Shown: positions 16,979 through 25,259, numbered from the stretch's first letter. The stretch is 33,013 nucleotides of DNA from Bacteroidales bacterium (GCA_004555955.1 SFJG01000015.1:1-33013); one strand, 5' to 3'. Made by a program: numbers and translations. Notes: generated by a model not told the origin, from the letters alone.

Positions 16979-18277
16979 ATGGAAAACAATTATAGTGTGT
17001 CTATTCGGCAGGGGCTACTTGCATTGAGCCCTTTGGCTGTCTTTTTGGTGTCTTATTTGGTGCTGTCGCTGATTATCGGCGACTTTTATAAGATGCCTTT
17101 GTCTGTAGCTTTTATTATAGCGTCGATTTGGGGTATGTTGTCGACACCGAAAATTCCGTTGCGGCGTCGCATCGACATTTTCTCGGGCGGTGCGGCAAAT
17201 CGTGACGTTATATATATGGTGTGGATTTTCGTATTGGCGGGAGCGTTTGCCGTGTTGGCACAGCGCACGGGTGCAACGGAGGCTACCGTCGACTTGACGC
17301 TCAATCTGCTACCTGCCAACTATCTGATGCCCGGACTGTTTTTGGCGGCTTGCTTTGTGTCGATGTCGGTGGGAACGTCGGTGGGCACGGTTGTCGCCTT
17401 GACGCCTGTTGCTGTCGGTATTGCCGACGAAATAGGTCAGTCGGTGCCTATGTTTGCCGCCATTGTGGTCGGCGGTGCTTTCTTCGGCGACAATCTGTCG
17501 TTTATCTCCGACACGACGATTACGGCTACGCGTTCGCAAGGATGTGACATGCGCGACAAGTTTAAGGCAAATATTTGGTTGGCATTACCTGCTGCTTTGA
17601 TTATTTTCGCGCTTTACGTGTTTATGGGCGAAAACGTGTCGACCGAGGTTGCTCACGCCGATTCGAATTGGATACTTGTCGTGCCTTATTGCGTGGTGAT
17701 TCTCACGGCGCTATTGGGCATGAATGTGCTTGTGGTGCTCATTCTCGGCATAGTGTGCGCGTTGGTGTTGGGTTTGGCGTTGACCGACAACAGTATAGTT
17801 GATATGTTCGGTTTTATGGGCACCGGCGTCGAAAGTGTCGGCAATTTGATTGTTGTGACGTTGTTGGCATCTGGTCTGTTGGGTTTGATAAAGCACAATG
17901 GAGGCATCTTGTTTGTCATCGAACGTCTCTCGTCGCACATTCGCGGCAAACGCGGTGCGCAGGCTGTAATTTCGGTATTGGTTGGCATCGTGAATGTGTG
18001 CACTGCCAACAATACGATAGCAATCATCACTGTTGGTGGTCTGTCGAAGGAAATATCCGACAAATACGGGCTCGACAATCGCAAGACGGCGAGTCTGCTC
18101 GACACTTGTTCGTGCGTTGTGCAGAGCATTTTGCCCTATGGCGCGCAAGTCTTGATGGCGGCATCGCTTGCCGGAGTGTCGCCTCTACTGATTGTACCCA
18201 ATCTGTATTATTCGTTCGCCCTTGGTGTAATGGTGGCTCTGTCGATAGTCTTCCAATTTCCGAGAAGGCATTGCTAA
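16979..18277 (+). CDS. Na+/H+ antiporter, NhaC family
   Basis: A 432-residue inner-membrane protein with about 11-12 hydrophobic segments. The start at 16979 (MENNYSVSIRQG) follows AAAGGAAAA; an upstream in-frame TTG at 16967 is less likely. Recognisable NhaC features are the GGAFFGDNLSFISDTTITAT segment, SVGTSVGTVVALTPVAVGIA and, in the second half, NVCTANNTIAIITVGGLSKE, DTCSCVVQSILPYGAQVLMA. The family exchanges sodium for protons (some relatives exchange organic acids) and supports pH and sodium balance. The gene ends in FQFPRRHC and converges on the M16 homologue gene with only 6 bases between stops. Confidence 0.85.
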   Translation: MENNYSVSIRQGLLALSPLAVFLVSYLVLSLIIGDFYKMPLSVAFIIASIWGMLSTPKIPLRRRIDIFSGGAANRDVIYMVWIFVLAGAFAVLAQRTGATEATVDLTLNLLPANYLMPGLFLAACFVSMSVGTSVGTVVALTPVAVGIADEIGQSVPMFAAIVVGGAFFGDNLSFISDTTITATRSQGCDMRDKFKANIWLALPAALIIFALYVFMGENVSTEVAHADSNWILVVPYCVVILTALLGMNVLVVLILGIVCALVLGLALTDNSIVDMFGFMGTGVESVGNLIVVTLLASGLLGLIKHNGGILFVIERLSSHIRGKRGAQAVISVLVGIVNVCTANNTIAIITVGGLSKEISDKYGLDNRKTASLLDTCSCVVQSILPYGAQVLMAASLAGVSPLLIVPNLYYSFALGVMVALSIVFQFPRRHC

Positions 18278-18283
18278 CAGTCT

Positions 18284-19561
18284 CTAAAACTTTGCGCGAT
18301 TTCCGGCTATGACGGTCAGCGCCAGGTCGGCAGATAGGTACTTAATAGCCATTTCTTGAATCTTTTCGGGGGTGATTGAAGCCACGCAGTCGATTTGGTT
18401 GCGGAAGTAATCGTGCGGCATAGCGTTGCTAATCATTAGCGAATAGTATTCGGCAATAGAGAATGGCGTGTCGGTTGTTTTAAGCAATTCTCCGGTTACA
18501 TGGAGTTTTACGCGGTTGAGCTCTTCCTCGGGTATCGGCTCTGTTTGCATTCGCTTGATTTCCGCACGAATCTCGTCGACAACACGATAGGTGTACCTGT
18601 TGTCGCATTGGCAACTGATGTTGATAAGCGAATTGTTGCGCATACCCGACAAATACGAAGAAATTCCGTAGGTATAACCTTTGTCTTCGCGAATGTTTTG
18701 CATCAACCGGCTACCGAAATAACCGCCGAAAGCGCGTATGAGTATGCGTAGCGGAATGTAGTCGGGATGGGTGCGAAGAATCGTAGGTATGCCGATTTTT
18801 ATAGCACTTTGAACGGCTTCCGGTTTGTCGATGACCACTGTTTTCGGCTCGAAATCTTTTCGAGGAGCGTCGTCGGCGCTCAAGCATCGTTCGCCGGTGT
18901 GCGGCGCTTTGCCAAATACGGCGTTGACAGAGTCAATCATTTTGTCGGACACCTTTCCCGATAGCAAAATTGTCGAGTTTTGAGGCTTTGTCCAGCGGTC
19001 GTGAAAGGCTTGTAGGTCGCCGGTCGATATGTCGCTAATGGCTTGTTCATCGACGTTGAAGCCTAACGGATGGTTGGAGCCGTAGTATTCGCTTTGTAGT
19101 GCGACCAGTGCTAAATAGTTGACCTTCTCCACGTTGACTTTCAGACGTGCGCATGCTCTTTTTTTGAGGTTTTCGAGTCTGTCGTCGGGAAATGTCGGGC
19201 AACTCCACATCGATTCAAAGTAGTCAAGAATCTTGTCGAAGTTTCGATTGAGCGAAAACACGGAAAGCGATGAAGCGTGGGTAAGGGCTTCGCTGACAAA
19301 CCACGCGCCGTAGTAGTCGCCCGCCAGCGCAATGTCGTCTGCCGAATAGCGTGCCGTGCCTTCGTTTGCCATTGTGGCAACAAAAGTTGCCAAACTTGCT
19401 TTCGTTTGGTCGCAAATACCGCCTTCCGTTACAATCTCGAGTTTACTGACGTCTTGGTCGGCGGCATTGATAACCAAGAGCTGCGTGCCGTTGTCCAAGC
19501 GAATTCGCTCGGGTTCTACCAAGTCGGTTGCCACAACGTTTTTAACCTCTATCGACTTCAT
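18284..19561 (-). CDS. M16 (pitrilysin) family protein, catalytically inactive
   Basis: A 425-residue protein with the two-lobed M16 fold. The zinc-binding HxxEH motif is absent: the aligned segment LATFVATMANEGT has Thr59, Ala62 and Thr63 in place of His, Glu and His. The C-terminal R/Y substrate-binding pair of the family is kept in YFGSRLMQNIREDKGYTYGI (Arg291 and Tyr298). There is no signal peptide. This is the pattern of the non-catalytic subunit of two-part M16 peptidases, but no active subunit lies in the window. It starts 2 bases after the kdsB stop, so it is translated from the kdsB message. Confidence 0.85.
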   Translation of the reverse strand: MKSIEVKNVVATDLVEPERIRLDNGTQLLVINAADQDVSKLEIVTEGGICDQTKASLATFVATMANEGTARYSADDIALAGDYYGAWFVSEALTHASSLSVFSLNRNFDKILDYFESMWSCPTFPDDRLENLKKRACARLKVNVEKVNYLALVALQSEYYGSNHPLGFNVDEQAISDISTGDLQAFHDRWTKPQNSTILLSGKVSDKMIDSVNAVFGKAPHTGERCLSADDAPRKDFEPKTVVIDKPEAVQSAIKIGIPTILRTHPDYIPLRILIRAFGGYFGSRLMQNIREDKGYTYGISSYLSGMRNNSLINISCQCDNRYTYRVVDEIRAEIKRMQTEPIPEEELNRVKLHVTGELLKTTDTPFSIAEYYSLMISNAMPHDYFRNQIDCVASITPEKIQEMAIKYLSADLALTVIAGNRAKF

Positions 19562-19563
19562 TG

Positions 19564-20322
19564 TTACAATCGGTTGAGGCTTTCAATGGCGCGTTGCAAA
19601 TCGGCAGGAGTGTCGATTCCGATGGTTTCTTTGTCGGTCAGACCCACTTTTATGCGATATCCGTTTTCCAACCAGCGCAGTTGCTCAAGCGATTCAGCCG
19701 ATTCGAGCGACGACTGCGGCAGTTGTGTAATCTCGTTAAGCACCTCGGTGCGGTAGGCATACATGCCGACGTGCATCAGATAGCGGTGGGTTGACGGCCA
19801 TGCCGCTTGCTCGACGTTGCGAAGATAGGGAATGACCGAGCGCGAAAAGTAGAGCGCGTAACTGTTTGCATCGACCACCAGTTTTGGCTTGGTCGGGTCG
19901 CTGAGAGTCTCGAAACTACTGTCAGCCGACAGCGGACGTGCAAGTGTTGCTATTTGTGTCGACGGGTCGACAAAACATTCTTTGATGGCTTCGATTTGCT
20001 CGGGATGGATAAATGGCTCGTCGCCTTGAATATTGATAACCACGTCAGCCTGTTTACCGATTTTGTGGTATGCTTCGTTGCATCGGTCAGTGCCGCTGCG
20101 ATGGTCGGTGCGAGTCATCACCACTTGACCTCCAAACGAATTAACCGCATCGGCAATTCGTTCGTCGTCGGTAGCCACATAAACGTCGTCGAGCGCGCGA
20201 CGAGTCTGTCGCCATACGCGTTCTATCATTGTCATTCCGCAAATGTCGGCAAGTGGTTTCCCCGGAAAGCGTTGTGAAGAATATCGTGCCGGTATGATTC
20301 CTATAAATTTCAAGTCGTTCAT
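19564..20322 (-). CDS. kdsB: 3-deoxy-manno-octulosonate cytidylyltransferase
   Basis: A 252-residue cytoplasmic enzyme that activates Kdo with CTP to CMP-Kdo for the inner core of lipopolysaccharide. It opens with the nucleotide-binding IIPARYSSQRFPGKPLADIC, has TDDERIADAV and MTRTDHRSGTDRCNEA, and carries the metal-binding NIQGDEPF with Asp101. GMYAYR and the C-terminal ENGYRIKVGLTD, IGIDTPADLQRA blocks also fit the family, as does the length. The M16 homologue gene follows after 2 bases. The ferredoxin terminator upstream isolates it from that gene; a weak -7 box (TCGATTTG on the minus strand, 20356-20363) may serve it. Confidence 0.95.
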   Translation of the reverse strand: MNDLKFIGIIPARYSSQRFPGKPLADICGMTMIERVWRQTRRALDDVYVATDDERIADAVNSFGGQVVMTRTDHRSGTDRCNEAYHKIGKQADVVINIQGDEPFIHPEQIEAIKECFVDPSTQIATLARPLSADSSFETLSDPTKPKLVVDANSYALYFSRSVIPYLRNVEQAAWPSTHRYLMHVGMYAYRTEVLNEITQLPQSSLESAESLEQLRWLENGYRIKVGLTDKETIGIDTPADLQRAIESLNRL

Positions 20323-20370
20323 CTATTATTGGTTTTAAGTAGGGCAATAGTGTTGCAAATCGAGTGAAAA

Positions 20371-20400
20371 AACCGCTACCTCGACGTGGAAGTAGCGGTT
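20371..20400 (-). terminator. Terminator of the ferredoxin gene
   Basis: AACCGCTAC (20371-20379) pairs with GTAGCGGTT (20392-20400); on the minus strand the hairpin is followed by six T (TTTTTTC). It lies about 20 bases after the ferredoxin stop. Confidence 0.8.
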
Positions 20401-20421
20401 CGTAATCTTATTCTAAAAAGA

Positions 20422-20589
20422 TTAAGCCTCGTGGATTGCTTCGCTCGGGCAGTTGTCAGCGCAAGTACCGCAGCTGATGCAAGTATCGGGGTTAATCACA
20501 TAGATATCGCCTTCGCTGATAGCTTCAACGGGGCAGTTTGCTGCGCATGTTCCGCAAGCAACACAATTGTCATCAATTACGTAAGCCAT
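20422..20589 (-). CDS. Small 2[4Fe-4S] ferredoxin
   Basis: A 55-residue bacterial-type ferredoxin. It opens MAYVIDDNCVACGTCAANCP, giving the first CxxCxxCxxxCP cluster motif. The second motif is TCISCGTCADNCPSEAI near the C-terminus. Together the eight cysteines bind two [4Fe-4S] clusters; the protein ends IHEA. It is a soluble low-potential electron carrier for anaerobic metabolism, for example with pyruvate:ferredoxin oxidoreductase. It stands alone with its own promoter and terminator. The gene is short and easily missed. Confidence 0.95.
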   Translation of the reverse strand: MAYVIDDNCVACGTCAANCPVEAISEGDIYVINPDTCISCGTCADNCPSEAIHEA

Positions 20590-20627
20590 TTTTGTTAAAT
20601 TTTTAATTTGTTATTCTTTTCGCATCA

Positions 20628-20657
20628 CAAAGGTAATAATTAAATTGAGAATGCAAA
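20628..20657 (-). promoter_or_regulatory. Promoter of the ferredoxin gene
   Basis: On the minus strand TTTG (20654-20657), an 18-base spacer and TACCTTTG (20628-20635) match the Bacteroidota promoter. The start codon is about 40 bases downstream. Confidence 0.6.
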
Positions 20658-20696
20658 ACATTGAGAACGGAAAAATAGCAATATGTATATCGAAAA

Positions 20697-20729
20697 TTTG
20701 GTGTTCAAGAGATTTTATTCTTATTTTTG
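20697..20729 (+). promoter_or_regulatory. Promoter of the GT2 gene
   Basis: TTTG (20697-20700), a 21-base spacer and TATTTTTG (20722-20729) fit the Bacteroidota promoter. It places the transcription start about 10 bases before the ATG at 20747 and rules out a longer frame that opens at 20645. Confidence 0.65.
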
Positions 20730-20746
20730 CGAGTAAATTACAAAGG

Positions 20747-21484
20747 ATGGCAGCAACATTCAGCATAATTACCATAACCTACAATGCCGAGGAAGAGTTG
20801 CCTGCCACGTTGGCAAGCGTGGCAGAGCAGACGTGCACTGACTACGAATATCTGGTTGTCGACGGCGCTTCGACCGACGGCACGGTGGCATTGGCTCAGC
20901 GAAGCGGAATTGATAGTATACGCATTGTGTCGGAACGCGACGGCGGGCTCTACGATGCGATGAACAAAGGCATTGCTTTGGCTACCGGGAAATATCTCAT
21001 CTTTATGAACGCCGGCGATGCGTTTCACAGTCGGACAACATTGGCGCAATATGCCGAGGCTGCTCGCTATAATCCCGACGTAATCTATGGTCAAACGCAA
21101 CTCGTCGATGCAACTCGTCGATGCGTCGGGATGCGACACCTTACGGCTCCGCGCAACCTCTCTTTCGAATCGTTTCGGCACGGTATGCTGGTCTGCCATC
21201 AGTCGATGGCTGTTCGCCGCGAAATGGCTGAGCCTTATGACTTGCAGTATCGGTTTTCGGCCGACTACGAATGGTGCCTGCGTATTCTCAAAAAGATGCA
21301 GACAAGCCGTTATATCGACGACGTGGTTACCGACTATCTTACCGACGGTCTGACCGACCGCAACCATAGAGCTTCGCTACGGGAGCGATATCGCATTATG
21401 TGCAAGTATTACGGCACAATTCCGACCACGTTACGCCATGTTTGGTTCGCTTTGCGTAATTTAAAAAGAAAATTGTTAAAATAA
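20747..21484 (+). CDS. Family 2 glycosyltransferase
   Basis: A 245-residue GT-A glycosyltransferase. The start MAATFSIITITYNAEEEL is chosen because the family begins here and the promoter lies just upstream. Conserved parts are YLVVDGASTDGTV (Asp39), SERDGGLYDAMNKGIALATG and the metal-site FMNAGDAF (Asp91, in the DxD position). The second half has DVIYGQTQLVD, CHQSMAVRR and FSADYEWCLRI, which match the WcaA-like branch that adds sugars to capsule, O-antigen or exopolysaccharide intermediates. It has no membrane segment. It stands alone rather than in a polysaccharide cluster; tsaE follows after 15 bases, so the two are probably cotranscribed. Confidence 0.9.
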   Translation: MAATFSIITITYNAEEELPATLASVAEQTCTDYEYLVVDGASTDGTVALAQRSGIDSIRIVSERDGGLYDAMNKGIALATGKYLIFMNAGDAFHSRTTLAQYAEAARYNPDVIYGQTQLVDATRRCVGMRHLTAPRNLSFESFRHGMLVCHQSMAVRREMAEPYDLQYRFSADYEWCLRILKKMQTSRYIDDVVTDYLTDGLTDRNHRASLRERYRIMCKYYGTIPTTLRHVWFALRNLKRKLLK

Positions 21485-21499
21485 TTATATTAAATAGGT

Positions 21500-21937
21500 A
21501 TGGAAAAGAAAACGATAAAAATAAATTCGCTCGACGAATTGTCGTCGGCGGCTCGTGAGTTTGTCGCTATGATGGGCGACTACACTGTTTTTGCATTCTA
21601 TGGCAAGATGGGCGCCGGAAAGACGACGTTTATTAGTGCCGTTTGTCGCGAACTGGGGGTCGACGACCCGGCAAATTCTCCCACGTTTTCAATAATCAAT
21701 GAATATCGTTCGGAAACTACTGCTGAACTCATTTATCACTTCGACTGTTATCGACTCGAAAGCGAAGACGAGGCTTACGACGTCGGTGCGGAAGATTACT
21801 TTGATTGTGGCGCTGTTTGTATGGTTGAATGGCCCGAAAAAATTGAAGCTCTTTTGCCCTACGACACGGTTCGCGTTGATATTGTTGCCGACAACAACGA
21901 TGCTCGCACCATAACTGTCGAATTCCCTGAACCATAA
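21500..21937 (+). CDS. tsaE: tRNA threonylcarbamoyladenosine biosynthesis ATPase TsaE
   Basis: A 145-residue P-loop ATPase. With TsaB and TsaD it makes the t6A modification at position 37 of ANN-decoding tRNAs. The Walker A motif is FYGKMGAGKTTF (residues 33-44). NSPTFSIINEY, HFDCYRLES with Asp82, and MVEWPEK are the family's other signatures. The length is normal. It follows the GT2 gene by 15 bases, and the truncated DUF6562 gene begins about 90 bases downstream. Confidence 0.95.
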   Translation: MEKKTIKINSLDELSSAAREFVAMMGDYTVFAFYGKMGAGKTTFISAVCRELGVDDPANSPTFSIINEYRSETTAELIYHFDCYRLESEDEAYDVGAEDYFDCGAVCMVEWPEKIEALLPYDTVRVDIVADNNDARTITVEFPEP

Positions 21938-22025
21938 AGTTTTTTGTAACATAATCAAATTTTTATAAAATGCCAACAATGTTTGGCAGAGCAGGCAAAA
22001 CAAATTCTAACGTAAAAACTACGTA

Positions 22026-22385
22026 ATGAAAAAATTGTATTCTTTGATGCTTGTCATCGCCACGGTTTTCGTATCGTGCAGTCAGATTGACGAACTGCTG
22101 ACTGAAAACAATGGTAACGCACAGGTTACTTTTTCACTCACGGCCGATGGCGTGGAGCAAACGCGTGCCGGCGAGTCGCAGCGCTACGTGATGGCTATCT
22201 ACGACGAAACGGAAACTAACGTCGTGTTAGCGGAAACTGAGTTGACGAGCAGTAGTTTTGCCGTTCTTCTCGACCCGGGCAAATATACCTGCTTATTCTG
22301 GGCGGACTATGGCAGTGCCAACTACGATGCTACGAATCTTAAAAACGTAGCCCTCAAGGACGACGCCACCAATGCACTACTGTGA
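22026..22385 (+). pseudogene. Truncated DUF6562-type lipoprotein
   Basis: A 119-residue product with a lipoprotein signal peptide (lipobox VSC, Cys18). It matches the first part of the complete DUF6562 lipoprotein at 30837: the VTFSLTAD block, then YVMAIYDETETNVV, AETE, LDPGKYTCLFWAD and YDATNL are shared almost word for word. It stops at DATNALL, where the full paralogue continues for more than 400 residues. The rest of the fimbrillin-like beta-sandwich is missing, so it is most likely a 3'-deleted copy, though it could still be exported as a short lipoprotein. Confidence 0.75.
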
Positions 22386-22415
22386 ACTTTAAGAATTGAT
22401 AAATAGTTTCTTAGC

Positions 22416-22631
22416 ATGAAGTGGGCAACGATATTCATTTGTGTAGTGTTTTTCGTGGCAGGAATGCTATCGATACTCGCTTCCGTGTTCAATTGGCATT
22501 GGTTTTTCGAGAGTTCGAATGCCAGGATGCTCACCGGCAAGATGACGCGCCGCATGGCTCGTGTGCTTTATGCGGCGCTCGGCATTGCCATCATCTATAT
22601 GGGTAGCGTCGTTGCAAAGTCGCTATTTTGA
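22416..22631 (+). CDS. Imm17-like small membrane protein
   Basis: A 71-residue protein with two predicted membrane helices (about 4-25 and 48-68) joined by a basic loop (ARMLTGKMTRRMAR). SVFNWHWFFESSNAR and ARVLYAALGIAII resemble the immunity protein 17 family common in Bacteroidales. Family members were named from neighbourhoods of polymorphic toxins, but no toxin is encoded here and the real role is uncertain. It begins 30 bases after the truncated lipoprotein and its last 9 bases overlap the convergent minus-strand gene. Confidence 0.65.
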   Translation: MKWATIFICVVFFVAGMLSILASVFNWHWFFESSNARMLTGKMTRRMARVLYAALGIAIIYMGSVVAKSLF

Positions 22632-23048
22632 CGACCTGCTTCGGCGAGTTTCTTCGACCAACATTAAAAGTTCTTGACGAACAATCTCGGGCAACGCAAT
22701 GCCGCGCAACTCGAGCGACCGAGCCCATCCGGCAATGTCGTCGGGTAGGAGTGTGAGCATTACGTCGCGAAATTCTTCTGTCTGTTCGTCGGTGTAGCCG
22801 TCGGGCGCAATGCCGGCAAAACGGTCAAGTTCTTCATCGTCGTAATATACAATCTCAGTCGAGGATTTGACGAGCGAGTCTTTTTGGCAAGTTATGTGCA
22901 TGCCGCAACACTGCTCTTGTGGCTCGTTGTCAGCCTCAGGAGCGTCGTTTGGCGTTTCGTCGGACGGCTTGCGACTAAAGCGGTCAAATAGATAGAGAAT
23001 AAGCCCGACAGCCACAGTTACGGCAAGAATAATTAGTGCTCCTTTCAT
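22623..23048 (-). CDS. Membrane-anchored conserved protein with CCGxHxxC motif
   Basis: A 141-residue protein with one N-terminal membrane helix (about 3-21) and a soluble part rich in acidic residues. It carries a compact motif EQCCGMHITC (Cys47, Cys48, His51, Cys54) that could bind a metal. The C-terminal half (GYTDEQTEEFRDVMLTLLPD, ELRGIALPEIVRQELLMLV) is predicted helical. I recognise it as a conserved Bacteroidales hypothetical sometimes labelled phospholipase, without support for that activity here. It starts 2 bases after aroA, so it is the last gene of a three-gene operon. Confidence 0.65.
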   Translation of the reverse strand: MKGALIILAVTVAVGLILYLFDRFSRKPSDETPNDAPEADNEPQEQCCGMHITCQKDSLVKSSTEIVYYDDEELDRFAGIAPDGYTDEQTEEFRDVMLTLLPDDIAGWARSLELRGIALPEIVRQELLMLVEETRRSRSSK

Positions 23049-23050
23049 TA

Positions 23051-24310
23051 CTATTCGCTCAAAGTGAAACCTATAAGTTTAAGGTGTTCCCAGTATTTGG
23101 GATAAGATTTCGACACCACTTCCGCGTCTTCTATCGTAATACCCGGCACGACTATCGATGCCGGAGCAAAAGCCATAGCCATTCGGTGGTCGTCGAATGT
23201 TTCGATTGCCGGCGCTTTATCACAGGAACGGCGTACGGAGTCGCTCTCGAGGGTGGCATCTTCGGTTTCGCGGACGGTGTAGCCGAGTTTTGCCAGCTGA
23301 GAGATGAGTGCTGAGATGCGGTCGGTTTCTTTGATTCTTAATGTCGACAACCCGCTGATTCTGAACGGAATGCCTTTTAAGCAAGCGGTTACGACAATCG
23401 TTTGAGCCAAATCCGGCTGATTTTGCAAATCGATGTCGATGCGTTCGGCAACCGATTTCGGGTTGTATGTAAGCAGGACCCCGTCGCTCGTATATTCGGT
23501 TTCGACGCCGAACAATTTGAATATTTCGGCAACCTTCGAATCGCCTTGCGTGCTGTTTTTGTGCAGGCTCGCCAAACGAAGATTCACATCCGGTATTAAC
23601 GACCGGATTTCATACCAATAACTTGCTGCCGACCAGTCGTTTTCGACAGAATATGTGCGGGATTGATAATCGCCTTGCTTTATGGTTATCTGATTGTCGG
23701 TACACAAAACTTGAGCACCGAAATCGCGCATTATTGCAGCCGTCATTTCGACGTAGGGACGTGAGACAAGTCCTCCGGTTATGTTAATCGTCAAACCGTC
23801 ACTAAGTCCCGGCGCAATCATCATCAATGCCGAAATATACTGCGAACTAATGCTGCCGTTGATGCTTACAATGCCGCCGCGCATCGGTGCTTGATGGATT
23901 AAAAGTGGCGGGCACGAATCCGACTCGCCGGCATACTCGATTTTCGCACCTAATTGACAAAGCACGTCGACAAGTTCTTTGATAGGGCGCTTGCGCATGC
24001 GGGCACTCCCGTCGATGGTAACTGTCGCTTTGGTGCGTAAAGCAAGCATAGCGGTCATAAACCTCATGGCAGTTCCTGCTGCGCCGATATTGATGTATTT
24101 TTCGCCTTTTTTGTGCATCGTTATTGCGTTTATAATAGCGTTCGTATCATCGCAATCCGACACGTTGTAGACGTCGCCAACGCCATCCGAGAGTGCAACG
24201 ATAGTGAGTACGCGATTGCAGATACTTTTCGATGCCGGAATACTAATCGGTGTGTCCGGTATGTTGGAGGGTATATTTTTAGGATTTATGCCGTTGATGA
24301 TTATATCCAT
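23051..24310 (-). CDS. aroA: 3-phosphoshikimate 1-carboxyvinyltransferase (EPSP synthase)
   Basis: A 419-residue cytoplasmic enzyme of the shikimate pathway that joins phosphoenolpyruvate to shikimate-3-phosphate. Visible signatures are PASKSICNR (residues 25-33), GAAGTAMRFMTA (76-87, usually NAGTA), DGSARMRKRPIKELVD, SSQYISALMMIAP, STLRIKETDRI and FDDHRMAMAF near the C-terminus. The VENDWSAASYW segment differs from the usual EGDASSA form but keeps the conserved Asp-Ser-Ala-Ser pattern of the Bacteroidota enzymes. It lies between the TIGR02757-family gene (9 bases upstream) and the CCGxHxxC protein gene (2 bases downstream). Confidence 0.93.
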   Translation of the reverse strand: MDIIINGINPKNIPSNIPDTPISIPASKSICNRVLTIVALSDGVGDVYNVSDCDDTNAIINAITMHKKGEKYINIGAAGTAMRFMTAMLALRTKATVTIDGSARMRKRPIKELVDVLCQLGAKIEYAGESDSCPPLLIHQAPMRGGIVSINGSISSQYISALMMIAPGLSDGLTINITGGLVSRPYVEMTAAIMRDFGAQVLCTDNQITIKQGDYQSRTYSVENDWSAASYWYEIRSLIPDVNLRLASLHKNSTQGDSKVAEIFKLFGVETEYTSDGVLLTYNPKSVAERIDIDLQNQPDLAQTIVVTACLKGIPFRISGLSTLRIKETDRISALISQLAKLGYTVRETEDATLESDSVRRSCDKAPAIETFDDHRMAMAFAPASIVVPGITIEDAEVVSKSYPKYWEHLKLIGFTLSE

Positions 24311-24319
24311 ATTATGTAT

Positions 24320-25105
24320 CTAATTTTTTAAAATTCCTGTAATTCCGATTCCGAAAAGAGCGTAGTCGAACACGACCGGGTCGTCGGGCTTTAGCGTGCG
24401 CAACGTTTCGGTCAAGTCGAGCACGGCTTGTTTGTCGTTCGAGCGACGAGTAAGCAAGCCCAGCGCACGAGCCGTATTGCCCACGTGCACGTCGAGCGGG
24501 ATGAACAGTTGCGCGGGATTGATGCAATCCCAAACGCCCATATCGACTATTCCGTCGTGGCGCACGAGCCATCGCAACGCCATGTTGATGCGTTTCAGCG
24601 CCGTTTTGTCTAAGCCGAGCGGGAAGCAACGCGGATTGGTTGTGCCGTTTGCTTCGAGCATTTCTGCGTTGAGCAGTTCCACAAGGCGCCAAGCCGGGGT
24701 GGGCGATGCTGCTACTTCGCGGGCTTTCGCAAAGTTGTTGATGCTTCCGTATTGGCGATACACGCGTTCCAAGCCGTTGAGCATATGGTAGAAATCGTCG
24801 CTGAAAAACGTTCGGTGGATGTTGAAACGTTCTCCCAAGTCTTCAAACCCGCGGTCGGCAACGTAAGCATATGGTTGATAATCCATTAGCCGTAGCATTT
24901 TTTCGCAATTCGAGCAAATCATTTTCCGATTTCCCCAAGCAATTGTTGCCGAAAGGATAGCGACAATTTCGATGTCGCGCAAGTCGCTGAACCGACGCGG
25001 AAATTGCACCGGGTCGGAGGCGATGAAGTCGGTGCTGTTGATAAGCTCGGCTTGCTCGACGAGCAGCCGTTCTACTTCTTCCGGTATTTTTTTTTGTTCC
25101 TTCAT
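24320..25105 (-). CDS. TIGR02757 family protein (DUF2400)
   Basis: A 261-residue soluble protein of the TIGR02757/DUF2400 family, common in Bacteroidota and found in other phyla. It is mostly helical. Typical blocks are DPVQFPRRFSDLRDIEIVA, AWGNRKMICSNCEKML, RWLVRHDGIVDMGVWD and FIPLDVHVGNTARALGLL. The last part (LRTLKPDDPVVFDYALFGIG) recalls the helix-hairpin-helix DNA glycosylase fold, so a nucleic-acid role is possible, but no function is established to my knowledge. It is the first gene of the operon with aroA and has a well-formed promoter. Confidence 0.85.
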   Translation of the reverse strand: MKEQKKIPEEVERLLVEQAELINSTDFIASDPVQFPRRFSDLRDIEIVAILSATIAWGNRKMICSNCEKMLRLMDYQPYAYVADRGFEDLGERFNIHRTFFSDDFYHMLNGLERVYRQYGSINNFAKAREVAASPTPAWRLVELLNAEMLEANGTTNPRCFPLGLDKTALKRINMALRWLVRHDGIVDMGVWDCINPAQLFIPLDVHVGNTARALGLLTRRSNDKQAVLDLTETLRTLKPDDPVVFDYALFGIGITGILKN

Positions 25106-25112
25106 TTCAACG

Positions 25113-25144
25113 CAAAATTACGTCAAATCAATTATAAATGCAAA
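25113..25144 (-). promoter_or_regulatory. Promoter of the TIGR02757-aroA operon
   Basis: On the minus strand TTTG (25141-25144), a 20-base spacer and TAATTTTG (25113-25120) give a full match to the Bacteroidota promoter. The ATG is about 8 bases after the -7 box, so the message is nearly leaderless. Confidence 0.65.
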
Positions 25145-25200
25145 CGATTCAAAAACAGCTCTAAAAATAATGAATAGTTATAACATTAGTTATTGCGCAT

Positions 25201-25231
25201 TTTGATTATTTCAAAAAAATTCATAATTTTG
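25201..25231 (+). promoter_or_regulatory. Promoter of guaB
   Basis: TTTG (25201-25204), a 19-base spacer and TAATTTTG (25224-25231) match the Bacteroidota promoter. The guaB start is 28 bases after the -7 box. It is divergent from the TIGR02757-aroA promoter. Confidence 0.65.
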
Positions 25232-25259
25232 CGTGCAATAAATTTTAAAGCAACATCTT

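Noticed and set aside
21971..21988. Small stem-loop TGCCAA/TTGGCA after tsaE
   Set aside because: Six-base stem without a T-run; not enough for a terminator or riboswitch call.
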